Shown here: piece by piece, positions 1 to 9,718 of the stretch | Position numbering within the stretch: the stretch's first letter is position 1 | How the letters are laid out: each line of letters opens with the position of its first letter | Assembly: GCF_014635085.1 (NCBI RefSeq) | Contig: NZ_BMCH01000006.1 | Coordinates: 62,001-126,000 of the forward strand | Source of the DNA: Asaia siamensis | Lineage (GTDB): Bacteria; Pseudomonadota; Alphaproteobacteria; Acetobacterales; Acetobacteraceae | Length of the DNA: 64,000 bases | Direction of reading: 5' to 3' | Made by a program: the position numbers and the translations under genes | Notes under the pieces: model-generated | The model's input: the letters and a program-made list of their open reading frames with translations, nothing else | Databases searched by the model: none | Told to the model about the DNA's origin: nothing

Positions 1-201
1 CATCGTATGGCGGATGTGCTGCCCATTCGCATTGATCGATGCATGGTGCGCGGCATGACGCCTCTCGAGACGGCGGTTCTGCCCAATCAGAGCTCCGACC
101 ATCATCCTATCCGCGTGACATTGCGCCTCGACGCACCGGACAGGCACCGGAGCTTCTTTCAGCGGCTCAAGGACAGGCAGCAGCTCAAAGATAAGGGCTG
201 A
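1..201 (+). CDS. Endonuclease/exonuclease/phosphatase-family protein, C-terminal end (partial)
   Basis: The frame is open from the first base to a stop at 199-201, so only the last 66 residues of a longer protein are visible. They contain the ending typical of the EEP (DNase I-like) fold: an I-D-R/H turn, then S-S-D-H-H-P-I about 30 residues later. In that family the SDH motif carries the catalytic Asp and His. Substrate cannot be told from this fragment; DNA, inositol phosphates and sphingomyelin are all possible in the family. Its last 17 bases overlap the 3' end of the cardiolipin synthase gene on the other strand. The ATG at position 7 is an internal Met and not the true start. Confidence 0.6.
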   Translation, partial: HRMADVLPIRIDRCMVRGMTPLETAVLPNQSSDHHPIRVTLRLDAPDRHRSFFQRLKDRQQLKDKG

Positions 202-1600
202 AAAGCCTGACCGAGGCGTTACGGACCTTGCGAACGCTGCTCATGCTGTCGAGCGCATGATGGGTCAGGCGTCTCGTGCGATGGCGCTCCATGAACGCAT
301 TGAGTTCCTGCGCAACTGACTCGCTGTAGATTTCAAGGTTGATCTCGAAATTGAGCCTCAGGCTTCGGGCATCGATATTACTGCTCCCCACAAACGACCA
401 GGCCCCATCAACCACCATCAGCTTGGCGTGATTGAAGGGCGGGCGGCTCATCCAGATACGGCACCCTGCTGTCAGGAACGGGGCCAGACTGGCATCGCGG
501 GCATAATCGATCAGCCGGTGATTGCTGCGCTTTGGCAGGATGATATCAATCTCGACCCCGCGCAGGGCAGCGAGACAAAGCTCTGAAACGAGACGCTCAT
601 TGGGCAGAAAATAGGGTGTCATGAGGCGCACGGAGCGTCGTGAGAGCGCGATGGCCTGAAGCATCGAGAATTCGATCTTTTCCAGATCGTTATCCGGCCC
701 CGACGTCACGACACGCATCGGTATGTCGCCCTGACGTTCCAGCTCGGGAAAATAGACTTCGCCATCGAGCTGCTCACCGCAGGTAAATGACCAGTCCCGC
801 GCAAAAGCCTCTGACAGCTGATGCACTACCGGCCCTTCGAGACGAAAATGCGTATCAGCAACAGGATGCTTCGTACGCAGGCGACGCAGATTCTCCTCGC
901 CAATGTTGAGGCCACCCATGAAGCCAATCCGTCCATCGATGATCAGCATCTTGCGATGGTTGCGCAGATTGATGAACGGCATCTTCCAGGGCAGGAGCGA
1001 ATGCATGAAGCGATGACAGGGAATGCCTCTGGCATGCAGCGCTCTGGCAATACCCGAAAAGAAATACCCGCCCCCGATACCATCCACCAGAACGTGCACC
1101 GCAACGCCCCGGGCATGGGCGAGCGCCAGCGCCTCGACAAACTGGTCGCCAATACGGTCGGCTCTGAAAATATAGGAGCAGAGGAGAATCGACACGCGGG
1201 CAGACGCAATATCCTCGAGCATGCGCGGATAGATATTGTCGCCGTCATGCAGGCAGGTAATCGCGTTACCGCCGAGAAGGGGGCGCTCGGTCAGCTTGCC
1301 CACCATACGTGCCAGTGGCTCGAAATCACCCTTCAGACGATAACGGGCATGATAGGCCAGCCCCCGGTCGCGCCAGTGATGATCGCTTACCAGCCGCCGG
1401 GCAAGACGCCTGACGCGATTGATGCCGAACATGAGATAAAGCAGGGCCCCGCAGACCGGCATGAGCCAGCTGACGCCTATCCAGCCGGCACAGGCCGCCG
1501 TGTTCTGTTTCGTTCTCAGAACATGCAGCGTGACCGCCACGGCAAGACAGACCCGCAGGACGATCATGAAATAGTCAAAAAGCGTGATAGGCCAGCTCAT
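185..1600 (-). CDS. cls: Cardiolipin synthase (phospholipase D superfamily)
   Basis: Inner-membrane enzyme that joins two phosphatidylglycerol molecules into cardiolipin and glycerol, or a close PLD-type variant of that reaction. The 471-residue protein starts with two hydrophobic segments (about residues 5-25 and 38-60). Two PLD catalytic motifs follow: one reading N-H-R-K-M-L-I-I-D-G in the middle, and one reading N-H-A-K-L-M-V-V-D-G near the C-terminus, followed by the usual G-S-x-N-x-D stretch. Length and order match bacterial ClsA-like enzymes (about 480 aa). I chose the ATG at 1600; a GTG one codon upstream is equally possible. It stands alone on the minus strand, divergent from bpt. 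Confidence 0.9.
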   Translation of the reverse strand: MSWPITLFDYFMIVLRVCLAVAVTLHVLRTKQNTAACAGWIGVSWLMPVCGALLYLMFGINRVRRLARRLVSDHHWRDRGLAYHARYRLKGDFEPLARMVGKLTERPLLGGNAITCLHDGDNIYPRMLEDIASARVSILLCSYIFRADRIGDQFVEALALAHARGVAVHVLVDGIGGGYFFSGIARALHARGIPCHRFMHSLLPWKMPFINLRNHRKMLIIDGRIGFMGGLNIGEENLRRLRTKHPVADTHFRLEGPVVHQLSEAFARDWSFTCGEQLDGEVYFPELERQGDIPMRVVTSGPDNDLEKIEFSMLQAIALSRRSVRLMTPYFLPNERLVSELCLAALRGVEIDIILPKRSNHRLIDYARDASLAPFLTAGCRIWMSRPPFNHAKLMVVDGAWSFVGSSNIDARSLRLNFEINLEIYSESVAQELNAFMERHRTRRLTHHALDSMSSVRKVRNASVRLFSPYL

Positions 1601-1738
1601 CACTCATTACGTTAGCGTATTCGGCCGAAATTCAAAGGCTACCATCTTGCAACGATAAAATTCATCGTAAAATATGCGAGGATGGAGGAGCATCACTCAA
1701 AGACACCGGATAACGCAGGGGAGGAAGAAAGGGTGGTT

Positions 1739-2461
1739 ATGTCGGCACATCGTCCACAGCTTTTCTACACGACCCAACCCTCCCCCTGCCCTTATCTGCC
1801 AGGGCGCATCGAGCGAAAGGTCATGACCGAGCTCACCGGGATCGATGCCGATCTGCTGCATGACCGGCTGTCGCGCGCCGGTTTCAGACGCAGCCATGGC
1901 ATTGTCTACGCGCCGGTCTGCCATAACTGCCAGTCCTGCATCCCCATACGGCTGCCCGTATTCGAGTTCGAGCCTGACCGCACCATGCGGCGGATCAGAC
2001 GGGGTCTCGCCGATCTGACCGTAGTGGAACGGCCCATCGTCGCCACCATTGAGCAGTATGACCTGTTTCGCGCCTATCAGGAGCAGCGCCACATCGATGG
2101 TGACATGGCGCTCATGGGGCTCGATGATTATCAGGCCATGATCGAGACCAGCCCGATCGAGACGAGTATCTTCGAATTCCGCACAAGAGAAGGCAGACTT
2201 GTCTGCGTTTCTCTCGTCGACATGCTCTCCGACGGTCTGTCGGCGGTCTATACCTTCTATTGCGTCGATGACCCTCAACGCTCTTACGGCACGGCCTCGA
2301 TCCTCTGGCTGATCGAAGAAACCGCCCGACGCGGCAAGTCCTATCTCTATCTCGGCTACTGGGTGCCTGGCAGCGCCAAGATGGGGTATAAATCGCGCTT
2401 TCGCCCGGCAGAAATCCTCAAATCCGGGCAGTGGCAGCGTCTTGCCATTCAGGAAGACTGA
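1739..2461 (+). CDS. bpt: Aspartate/glutamate leucyltransferase (N-degron pathway)
   Basis: Transfers leucine from Leu-tRNA to N-terminal Asp or Glu, making destabilising N-ends for ClpS/ClpAP degradation. The 240-residue protein has the N-terminal region of the ATE family with the conserved Cys pair motif C-H-N-C-Q-S-C (about residues 62-68) and a P-C-P-Y-L-P-G motif near residue 16. The C-terminal GNAT-like half contains L-Y-L-G-Y-W-V and the K-M-x-Y-K-x-R-F-R-P block. The ATG at 1739 has a purine-rich GAAAGGG upstream; an ATG at 1682 would add 19 unconserved residues. Arginyltransferases share the fold, but bacterial members of this subgroup are leucyltransferases. It converges on parC, with only 15 bp between the stops. 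Confidence 0.88.
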   Translation: MSAHRPQLFYTTQPSPCPYLPGRIERKVMTELTGIDADLLHDRLSRAGFRRSHGIVYAPVCHNCQSCIPIRLPVFEFEPDRTMRRIRRGLADLTVVERPIVATIEQYDLFRAYQEQRHIDGDMALMGLDDYQAMIETSPIETSIFEFRTREGRLVCVSLVDMLSDGLSAVYTFYCVDDPQRSYGTASILWLIEETARRGKSYLYLGYWVPGSAKMGYKSRFRPAEILKSGQWQRLAIQED

Positions 2462-2476
2462 ACGGCGAGGCTCGTG

Positions 2477-4699
2477 TCAGCCACGCGATGCGGGTTTGCG
2501 TGTCATCCACTGAGGGGCAGCCTTGCCCTGATCGGCGCGCTTGCCTGTAATCGAGGCGAGATCTGCTTCACTGCGCGGCTTTTGCCCCTCATGCCAGACC
2601 AGCCCCTCAGTGCTCGAGAACACACGCAGATCAACCAGACGCTGACCCGGCGGAAGTTTCTGAATGGTGACGCCCATGCCCTTGGTCATCTCCGGCAAGG
2701 CAGAGACCGCAAATGACAGGGCCTTGCGATTGCTACCCATGGTCACAATCTGTTCGCCTGTCACAGCCACGCAGAACGAGGCGCGGTCACCGTCACGCAG
2801 GGTCAGTACCTGCTTGCCCGTACGCTTTTCTGCCGCCATGTCGACATCGCGCACCACCATCCCTCGCCCGCTCTCGCTCGCAAGAATATGGCGGCCGTTC
2901 TCGTCGAGAACAAAGAAGGTGACGATCTCTTCTTCCTGCGGCAGGTCGGCCAGAACACGGATCGGCTGGCCAAAGCCACGTCCACGCGGCAGATCGGCTG
3001 CCTTGAGCGTGAAGACACGCCCCCCGCTCACCAGAAGACATAGTCGCTCGGTGCTCTGGCATTCGAGCGAGAGGCCGAAGGCGTCGCCTTCCTTGAATTT
3101 ATGGCTTTCTGGGTCGATACCGTGCCCCTTGATCGCCCGCACCCAGCCTTCACGCGACAACAGAACGGTCAGCGGTTCGCGATCGAGCTGGATGGCTGCG
3201 CTCAGATCGATCGGCGCAGGGGGCGCTGCAATCTGCGTACGGCGAGCGCCAAGCGCGCCATCGCCAAAGCGCGCTGCGGTCGCCTCAAGCTCCTTGCCGA
3301 TACGGTTCCAGCGCTTGCGCTCACTGCCAAGCAGCCCTTCAAGGCCTGCCTTCTCCTTGAGCAGAGCATCGCGCTCCTTGCGGATCTCGATTTCCTCGAG
3401 CCTGCGCAGCGAACGCAGACGCATGTTCAGCACATATTCGGCCTGCAGCTCTGTCAGGCTGAAGGCCAGCATCAGCTCGGGCTTGGGCTCATCGCCTTCG
3501 CGAATGATGCGGATGACCTCATCCAGATTGAGATAGACCGCCAGAAATCCTTCGAGAATTTCAAGGCGACGTTCCACCGCGCTGAGACGGTGATTCGAAC
3601 GACGAACGAGCACGATTTCACGGTGATCGAGCCATGACTGGATGACCTCCCGCAGCCCCATGACACGTGGCACACGGTTGGCATCCAGCACGTTCATGTT
3701 CAGGCTGAAGCGGCTCTCAAGCGCCGTGACGCGAAAAAGCGTCTCCATCAGCACTTCAGGCTCGATACCCTTGGTCTTCGGCTCAAGAACAAGGCGAATA
3801 TCGGTCGTGCTCTCATCCCGGATATCGGCGAGCAGCGGCAGCTTCTTCTGCTCCATCAGCTCGGCAATCTGCTCGATCAGGCGCGATTTCTGCACCTGAT
3901 AGGGGATTTCGGTCACGATAACGGTCCAGGTACCGAAACGCCCCTGTTCGACGTCCCAACGCGCCCGCGTCCGGAAGCTGCCACGCCCGGTCTCATAGGC
4001 GGCGCGCATGCTCTGCGCTTCCTCGATCAGCACGCCACCTGTTGGGAAGTCCGGCCCAGGCATATACTGCATCAGCGTTTCGACGGGCGCCTGCGGGTCG
4101 TCAATCAGATGACGCGCGGCACGGCAGATTTCGGCAGCATTATGGGGCGGTATGCTGGTCGCCATGCCAACCGCAATACCGGCAGCCCCATTGGCCAGCA
4201 GATTGGGGAAAGCGCCCGGAAGCACAACCGGCTCGGCGTCTTCATTGTCATAGGTCGGGCGGAAATCGACGGCGTCGTCCTCGATGCCCTCCAGCAGCGC
4301 CTTGGCGACTTCGGTCAGACGGGATTCGGTGTAACGCATGGCTGCCGCGTTATCGCCGTCGATCGAGCCAAAATTGCCCTGGCCCTCGACAAGCGGATAG
4401 CGCACGGCAAAATCCTGCGCCAGACGCACCAGCGCCTCATAGACGGCGGCATCGCCATGGGGGTGGAACTTACCGATGACGTCACCCACCACGCGGGCGC
4501 ATTTCTTGAAGCCGGAGCTCGGGTCCAGCTTCAGCTGCTGCATGGCGTAAAGGATGCGGCGATGGACCGGCTTCATCCCGTCACGCACGTCCGGCAGGGA
4601 GCGTGCCATGATGGTCGACATCGCATAGGCGATATACCGCTCGCTCAGCGCATCGGCGAGCTTCGTATCCTCGATATGTCCTGCCAGATCCTGACTCAT
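2477..4699 (-). CDS. parC: DNA topoisomerase IV subunit A
   Basis: Breakage-reunion subunit of topoisomerase IV, which decatenates daughter chromosomes with ParE (not in this window). The 740 residues begin with the winged-helix/tower domains. The active-site tyrosine lies in R-Y-T-E-S-R-L (about residue 121), and the quinolone-determining stretch reads [10 protein letters not shown]. The C-terminal beta-pinwheel lacks the GyrA box (QRRGGRG); it has only R-G-R-G-F-G-Q, which argues for ParC over GyrA, as does the length. At the position of E. coli ParC Ser80 this protein has Ala, while the Glu84 equivalent is kept. Start ATG 4699 gives the usual M-S-Q-D-L opening. Confidence 0.93.
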   Translation of the reverse strand: MSQDLAGHIEDTKLADALSERYIAYAMSTIMARSLPDVRDGMKPVHRRILYAMQQLKLDPSSGFKKCARVVGDVIGKFHPHGDAAVYEALVRLAQDFAVRYPLVEGQGNFGSIDGDNAAAMRYTESRLTEVAKALLEGIEDDAVDFRPTYDNEDAEPVVLPGAFPNLLANGAAGIAVGMATSIPPHNAAEICRAARHLIDDPQAPVETLMQYMPGPDFPTGGVLIEEAQSMRAAYETGRGSFRTRARWDVEQGRFGTWTVIVTEIPYQVQKSRLIEQIAELMEQKKLPLLADIRDESTTDIRLVLEPKTKGIEPEVLMETLFRVTALESRFSLNMNVLDANRVPRVMGLREVIQSWLDHREIVLVRRSNHRLSAVERRLEILEGFLAVYLNLDEVIRIIREGDEPKPELMLAFSLTELQAEYVLNMRLRSLRRLEEIEIRKERDALLKEKAGLEGLLGSERKRWNRIGKELEATAARFGDGALGARRTQIAAPPAPIDLSAAIQLDREPLTVLLSREGWVRAIKGHGIDPESHKFKEGDAFGLSLECQSTERLCLLVSGGRVFTLKAADLPRGRGFGQPIRVLADLPQEEEIVTFFVLDENGRHILASESGRGMVVRDVDMAAEKRTGKQVLTLRDGDRASFCVAVTGEQIVTMGSNRKALSFAVSALPEMTKGMGVTIQKLPPGQRLVDLRVFSSTEGLVWHEGQKPRSEADLASITGKRADQGKAAPQWMTRKPASRG

Positions 4700-4942
4700 G
4701 CCACGCCCTTTCGTTTCAAGGCAGATAAGGCGGCGCGAGGGGCGCTGTCCAGAGCAAATACCCCGTTTTTGTTCCCATCTTCATTGCACCGGGCCAGGGT
4801 CATGATTTGCCCGTCCTGCCCCTCGATCGCGCAGCTTTTCGCGCAACGGCCAGAGAAAAGTATCATGTCAAGTTAAGAGATTTACAACTTTATGTGTCAG
4901 ACGCCGTTCATCGCTCTCCTCTTCCTGTGAAAGACAGCGATT

Positions 4943-5653
4943 ATGACCCTGACGGTTCTCTGGCTAACTGCCCTGATCATGTTTGCCGGTGGGACGGCCC
5001 TGCTTGTGCTCGGCAAGCGCCGCGCGGAAACCGAAGGGGTAATGAGCCTTGCCCATGGTATCGTGCCCATCATCGCTGGATGCCTCTACGTCGCCATGGC
5101 GACCGGACAGGGCGCCATGCTTCTCCCGACGGATGCCACTCTGGCGGGCGCCGCCAGCACGACCCGCATCTTCTGGTTCGGTCGCTATATCGACTGGGTC
5201 TTCACCACGCCGCTTCTTCTGGTTGGCTTGGGGTTTCTGGGCATGTTCCGCGGCCGCAAGCGGGGCGATCTGCTGCTGGGGGCGGTCTCGGCAGATGTGA
5301 TCATGGTGATCACGGCCTTCGCGTTCAGCGCATCGGAAAACATCGCCAGCCGCTGGATCTGGTTCCTGCTGTCCTGCATCGCCTTTCTGGGCGTGTATTA
5401 CGTTATCTGGGTCTCTCAGCTCGAGGCGAACCGTCTCGAACACCCTGAAGTCCAGAGCGCCTATATCCGAAGCGCTACGATCCTGTCGGTATTGTGGATG
5501 GTCTACCCGATCATTCTGGCTCTCTCGCCCGACGGGCTGGGCATTGTCTCGGACTCCGCCAGTGTCCTGGTGATTGCGGTTACCGATGTCCTTGCGAAGG
5601 TCGGGTTCGGCTTCATCAGCCTGTCGGATGACCGGAAGCTGGCGAGCGTCTGA
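4943..5653 (+). CDS. Light-driven proton-pumping rhodopsin, DTG type
   Basis: Seven-helix retinal protein (236 aa) with helices at about 2-24, 34-54, 74-101, 109-131, 137-158, 174-194 and 204-227. Helix C carries R81, D84, W85, T88, T89 and P90, matching bacteriorhodopsin R82/D85/W86/T89/T90/P91, so the primary acceptor is present. Helix G has D215 and the Schiff-base lysine K219 (T-D-V-L-A-K-V-G-F-G). The cytoplasmic donor (BR D96) is replaced by G95. A histidine, H38, sits in helix B where BR has T46. The D-T-G motif plus helix-B His is the signature of a described proteobacterial group of outward proton pumps. The retinal-forming blh gene follows 31 bp downstream. The ribosome-binding site is weak (GAAAGACAG). 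Confidence 0.95.
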   Translation: MTLTVLWLTALIMFAGGTALLVLGKRRAETEGVMSLAHGIVPIIAGCLYVAMATGQGAMLLPTDATLAGAASTTRIFWFGRYIDWVFTTPLLLVGLGFLGMFRGRKRGDLLLGAVSADVIMVITAFAFSASENIASRWIWFLLSCIAFLGVYYVIWVSQLEANRLEHPEVQSAYIRSATILSVLWMVYPIILALSPDGLGIVSDSASVLVIAVTDVLAKVGFGFISLSDDRKLASV

Positions 5654-5684
5654 CCGTGTCTCGCCCGGGGCGCGCCCTGTGATC

Positions 5685-6584
5685 ATGACAGGACGCCACG
5701 ACCCTTTTCTACGCCTCTACTGGGGCTGCGCCGTGATACTCGCCGCAGCCTCGATCCTGACCAGCAGCACATTACTGGCCCTCGCGGCGATCATTCTTTT
5801 CGGGCTGCCCCATGGCGCCCTCGATGGTGAAATGGCGCGTCAGATCCTACGCCCCCGGTGCGGAGCGGCATGGTTCATTCTCTTTGCGCTCCCTTATCTC
5901 GCCCTGCTCGCCCTCGTGCTCGTTCTGTGGCGCCTCTATCCGCTTGCAACGCTGACCGGCTTCCTTGCCCTCTCCCTCTGGCATTTCGGAAGTGAGACAA
6001 GCGAGAGCAGCGCATCGATACTCAGCGCGCTGATATATGGCGGCGCGCCACTCATCCTGCCGTGCGTTTTTCACCCGGCGGCAACAGCCTCCCTGCTAAG
6101 CGCGATGGCGCCACCAACGCATCTTACCTCCCCGCCCTTCTGGCTGGTCTGGCTTTTCCCGTTCTGGGTCATGGCAGCGAGTGCCTGGCTTGGCGTAACC
6201 CCTCGCGAGAAACGTTTGGAGAAACTGGGATTGCTCTGCGGGCTGACTGCGGTGTTCGCCGTGCTGCCGCCTTTGCAGGCATTCATGATCTATTTCATTT
6301 TCCAGCACGCGCCGGCCCATGTCGCGACGCTTGTCGAAGACAGGCGATGGAAACGCCTGGTCTCGGCGCAAGCGGCGTTACGCTACAGCCTGAGTCTGAC
6401 GGCAGCGACGCTGATTATCGGCGCCTTGCTGATCCCGTTTTATACTGGCCCCATGGTCGAGCGGCTGCTTTCCCTTACCTTCCAGCTTCTGGCGGCGTTG
6501 ACGCTGCCTCATATGGTATTCGACTTCCTGACAGGCCAAATAAAAGAAGAAACGCAGCTCTGGTCAGCCACCCGCCCCGTCTGA
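5685..6584 (+). CDS. blh: Beta-carotene 15,15'-dioxygenase, Brp/Blh family
   Basis: Integral-membrane non-haem iron enzyme that cleaves beta-carotene into two retinals, the chromophore of the rhodopsin encoded just upstream. The 299-residue product is strongly hydrophobic with about eight membrane helices. It keeps the family histidines that bind iron: H43 in G-L-P-H-G-A-L-D, H100 in L-W-H-F-G, H208 and H212 in F-Q-H-A-P-A-H, and H276 in L-P-H-M-V-F-D. I chose ATG 5685; a GTG at 5679 is also possible. The gene probably shares a transcript with the rhodopsin gene. Its last 21 bases overlap the 3' end of recO on the other strand. No carotenoid synthesis gene is present in the window. Confidence 0.93.
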   Translation: MTGRHDPFLRLYWGCAVILAAASILTSSTLLALAAIILFGLPHGALDGEMARQILRPRCGAAWFILFALPYLALLALVLVLWRLYPLATLTGFLALSLWHFGSETSESSASILSALIYGGAPLILPCVFHPAATASLLSAMAPPTHLTSPPFWLVWLFPFWVMAASAWLGVTPREKRLEKLGLLCGLTAVFAVLPPLQAFMIYFIFQHAPAHVATLVEDRRWKRLVSAQAALRYSLSLTAATLIIGALLIPFYTGPMVERLLSLTFQLLAALTLPHMVFDFLTGQIKEETQLWSATRPV

Positions 6585-7373
6585 CGGCGATAGCGAACGA
6601 TCCTCCTGCTCGCCCTCTTCGTCAGCTTTCGGCATAGCCAGCGCTCTGACGCGCATTTCCAGTCGCTCCCTTGCGCCAGGAACAGGCCGATGGCGTGCGC
6701 CAAACAAATGGCGAGCGAGAAAATGCCCTGTCAGAGCAAGGCCCTGTGCCCAAAGTATCGGGTCATCAGCGCCCTCATCGCCACCATCCGGACGGAGATA
6801 GGCAGGAAGTGGCAGAAGGCGGTCGGTCCAGATTCCTGCCCCTTCCGCACTCACAGCGCGACCGGTTTTCGGGGAGACATAGCGCAGCCCATCCTGCACG
6901 CCAGTCACTGCGCAGGAAACGAGCGTCAGACCATAACCGAGCGTGGCAAGAAGCGCCGTCTCCCAACGGACGTAATCGATTACCGGCGCCGGGTCGGCCA
7001 GCACGCAGAAGGCGGTCAGGTCGCGTATCGTCCGCAGAAAGAAATCAGGATGGGGTTCGCGATCCGGCAAGGCGGAATCGGTCAGTTCGGCAGCGGCCTG
7101 AACGAGGGCAAGCTGCAAGGGGCGGTCAAGAAGCCTGACGGCTGTTTCCTGCACCATTTCGCCAGTCAACTGACCAAGCTGGTCAGACAGGCGTGAGGCA
7201 TAACGGGCCAGAATGAGATTGCCCGGTTGCCAGAGCGCGGCCTGACGCCGTGACGAACCGCCACGCACCAGACCGGCAATGCGGCCATACTCTTCGGTGA
7301 AGAGATGGACCACCGCCCCGCCCTCGCCGTAGCGGCGGGCAGAGAGGACGATCGCGGCGCATTCGAAATTCAT
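6564..7373 (-). CDS. recO: DNA repair protein RecO
   Basis: Recombination mediator that, with RecR, loads RecA on SSB-coated DNA. The 269-residue protein has the N-terminal OB-fold opening (E-x-x-A-I-V-L-S-A-R-R-Y-G-E-G-G, then V-x-L-F-T-E-E-Y-G-R-I-A-G-L-V-R-G) typical of the family. The central helical region and C-terminal part are less conserved, and the length is normal (about 240-270 aa). It lies 33 bp downstream of tsf on the same strand and could be cotranscribed with rpsB-tsf. The 3' end overlaps blh by 21 bp. Confidence 0.9.
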   Translation of the reverse strand: MNFECAAIVLSARRYGEGGAVVHLFTEEYGRIAGLVRGGSSRRQAALWQPGNLILARYASRLSDQLGQLTGEMVQETAVRLLDRPLQLALVQAAAELTDSALPDREPHPDFFLRTIRDLTAFCVLADPAPVIDYVRWETALLATLGYGLTLVSCAVTGVQDGLRYVSPKTGRAVSAEGAGIWTDRLLPLPAYLRPDGGDEGADDPILWAQGLALTGHFLARHLFGARHRPVPGARERLEMRVRALAMPKADEEGEQEDRSLSPSDGAGG

Positions 7374-7406
7374 GCGCCGCGCCCGATTTGAGGCCTGATC
7401 AGACGA

Positions 7407-8312
7407 TCAGACGCCAGCAGCAGCGGCCACTTCAGCGGCGAAGTCGCTGGTTTCCTTCTCGATGCCTTCACCGAGCTGGAAGCGCTCGAAAGCAACGAGC
7501 TTGGCACCGGCCTTCTCGACAACCTTGGCAACGCGCGTCTCGCCGTCATGCACCCAGACCTGCTCCAGAAGAACGACTTCTTCATAGAACTTGCGAATGC
7601 GGCCTTCGATCATCTTCTCGATGATGGCTTCCGGCTTGCCGGATTCACGAGCCTGCTCGATCAGAACCTGGCGCTCACGCTCCAGAGCTTCCGGATCGAC
7701 GCTGGCCACTTCGAGAGCTGCCGGACGGGTTGCCGCGACATGCATGCCGATCTGACGACCCAGCGTCAGCAGGGCTTCGGATTCCGACGGTGCTTCGACA
7801 GCTGCCAGAACGCCGATCTTGCCAACGCCCGGACGCAGCGCGCTGTGGACGTAGGAAGCGACGATGCCCGAAGGAACGGTCAGCACCTTGGCGCGACGCA
7901 GCGACATGTTCTCACCGATCGTGGCGATCAGGTGGGTCAGCTCTTCTGCGACCGTGCGGCCAGTGGCCAGCTTTGCCTGCGAAAGGGTGTCGAGATCGTC
8001 ACCGGCTTCGAGCGCAGCATGAGCCACGGCCTCGACAAATGCCTGGAACGCTTCGTTGCGGCCCACGAAATCGGTCTCGGCATTGACTTCGACCATAGCG
8101 GCCTTGTTCTTGCCGGAAGCGACGGCCACGAGGCCTTCTGCCGTCGTGCGGCCAGACTTCTTTGCAGCCTGCGACAGCCCCTTGGCGCGCAGCCAGTCGA
8201 TGGCGGCATCCATGTCGCCAGCAGCTTCGGTGAGGGCCTTCTTGCAGTCCATCATGCCGGCGCCGGTCTTTTCGCGCAGGTCACGAACGAGGGCAGCAGT
8301 GATTTCCGCCAT
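7407..8312 (-). CDS. tsf: Translation elongation factor Ts
   Basis: Guanine-nucleotide exchange factor that regenerates EF-Tu-GTP in the cytoplasm. The protein (301 aa from ATG 8312) opens with the N-terminal UBA-like domain, including [16 protein letters not shown], a hallmark of the family. T-D-F-V-G-R-N-E-x-F (about residues 80-90) contacts EF-Tu. A longer open frame to 8348 exists, but the conserved start is M-A-E-I-T, preceded on the coding strand by GGAGTATGG. It forms the universal rpsB-tsf pair with the gene 104 bp upstream. Confidence 0.97.
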   Translation of the reverse strand: MAEITAALVRDLREKTGAGMMDCKKALTEAAGDMDAAIDWLRAKGLSQAAKKSGRTTAEGLVAVASGKNKAAMVEVNAETDFVGRNEAFQAFVEAVAHAALEAGDDLDTLSQAKLATGRTVAEELTHLIATIGENMSLRRAKVLTVPSGIVASYVHSALRPGVGKIGVLAAVEAPSESEALLTLGRQIGMHVAATRPAALEVASVDPEALERERQVLIEQARESGKPEAIIEKMIEGRIRKFYEEVVLLEQVWVHDGETRVAKVVEKAGAKLVAFERFQLGEGIEKETSDFAAEVAAAAGV

Positions 8313-8416
8313 GTTCCATACTCCTTCAGGAATGAAACGGCGCGCCACAGCCTTTCAGCCGGGCACGCCCAAAATAGTCAGATGCCGGGAGAGCCCGAAA
8401 GCTCTCCACAGGCAGA

Positions 8417-9199
8417 TCAGGCTTCAGCCGGAGCTTCTGCCGTCGTTTCCTCAACAACCGTCTCGACCGGCAGTTCTTCAGAAGCGCCGAAATCAACGCC
8501 CGAAGCAGCCATTTCAGCCGAGATGCCGTCCAGAACCGACTGCGCCACGAGGTCGCAATAGGTGGTGATGGCGCGGATAGCGTCGTCATTGCCCGGGATC
8601 GGGTAGGTCACGCCAGCCGGGTTGGAGTTGCTGTCGAGAACAGCAATGACCGGAATGCCGAGCTTGTTGGCTTCTTCAACAGCCAGCTTTTCCTTGTTCG
8701 TGTCGATCACGAACAGGATGTCGGGCAGGCCGCCCATTTCCTTGATGCCGCCGAGCGAACGCTCGAGCTTCTCGCGGTCACGGGTGATGTCGAGAATTTC
8801 CTTCTTCGTCAGACCATGCGTGTCGCCGGAGAGCATCTCGTCGATCTGGCGCAGACGCTTGATCGAACCGGTGATGGTCTTCCAGTTGGTCAGCATGCCG
8901 CCGAGCCAGCGATGGTTGACGTAGTACTGGCCGCAACGGGTTGCTGCTTCAGCAACGTGCTCGGCTGCAGCGCGCTTCGTGCCGACGAACAGCACGCGAC
9001 CGCCACCGGCAACCGTGTTGCGAACGGCCTGGAGGGCGCGGTCGAGCAGGGGAACGGTCTGCTGCAGGTCGATGATGTGAACCTGGTTGCGGACACCGAA
9101 GAGATAGGGTGCCATCGCCGGGTTCCAGCGACGCGTGTGGTGACCAAAGTGAACGCCGGCTTCGAGCAGCTGACGCATGGTGAATTCGGGCATCGCCAT
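8417..9199 (-). CDS. rpsB: 30S ribosomal protein S2
   Basis: Small-subunit ribosomal protein (260 aa). The N-terminus has the classic [13 protein letters not shown] and R-R-W-N-P-x-M-x-P-Y-L-F blocks. The signatures [10 protein letters not shown] and [12 protein letters not shown] and the C-terminal [12 protein letters not shown] stretch are all present. The ATG at 9199 is preceded by AGGAA on the coding strand; the next in-frame Met (residue 3) is close and could also serve. The Ala/Glu-rich tail after about residue 235 is typical of alphaproteobacterial S2. It is first in the rpsB-tsf(-recO) transcript. Confidence 0.97.
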   Translation of the reverse strand: MAMPEFTMRQLLEAGVHFGHHTRRWNPAMAPYLFGVRNQVHIIDLQQTVPLLDRALQAVRNTVAGGGRVLFVGTKRAAAEHVAEAATRCGQYYVNHRWLGGMLTNWKTITGSIKRLRQIDEMLSGDTHGLTKKEILDITRDREKLERSLGGIKEMGGLPDILFVIDTNKEKLAVEEANKLGIPVIAVLDSNSNPAGVTYPIPGNDDAIRAITTYCDLVAQSVLDGISAEMAASGVDFGASEELPVETVVEETTAEAPAEA

Positions 9200-9718
9200 G
9201 ATGCAAATTCCTGTTCTTCTGGTTGTGCCTCCGTATGACTTCGCCAGCCTTGCAGGCCGACACCAGATAGTCTGTCGTCATACGTGCGAATTGCCCTTCT
9301 CCCCGACAGCGGAGCCGCCAGAGAAGTTAGACGGGCGCGGTATCGCCTTTTTTGCCCCAAAAGGCAAGGACGAAGCACCCAATCGCAGAGGAAACATGCA
9401 TCCCGCCCTGGAACGATGTCAGGGAGCGACGCTATTTGCGCGCCGCAGCGCATCGCCGGATGCTTTGACTGGCGCCCTCCCTTGCCTGGACCGTGAGCCC
9501 CAAGCGCGCGCATCAGGCCGCAGCCTTTTGCAAAAGTGAACCGGACCCGCTGATTCGATGCAATTTCGAAAGAAAAATCCTGTGCGTGCACACCGGACGT
9601 GTCATGTTCACGCAATGTTGCCCTGCTAAGCGCTCCGCCGCGCACAGGGTCCCTCACACCCGCGCCATACCTTTTGACCTGGGTGGCCCCGGCGGCACCC
9701 ATTTTCGGAATTACGTCG
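9200..9718. other. 519-bp intergenic region between rpsB and the two-component system
   Basis: No convincing gene. Small open frames occur on both strands, but none has a recognisable product or a good ribosome-binding site. The interval must hold the divergent promoters for rpsB (minus) and the response regulator (plus). An imperfect hairpin lies at 9345-9365 (arms GCCTTTT and AAAAGGC, loop of 7), inside what would be the rpsB leader. Near 9596-9616 the arms CGTG and CACG form a weak dyad upstream of the response regulator. I assign no function to either. Confidence 0.5.

Noticed and set aside
4807-5448. 213-codon frame overlapping the rhodopsin gene in another phase
   Set aside because: The rhodopsin frame contains all conserved residues; the overlapping frame is Arg/His-rich and has no homology I can see.
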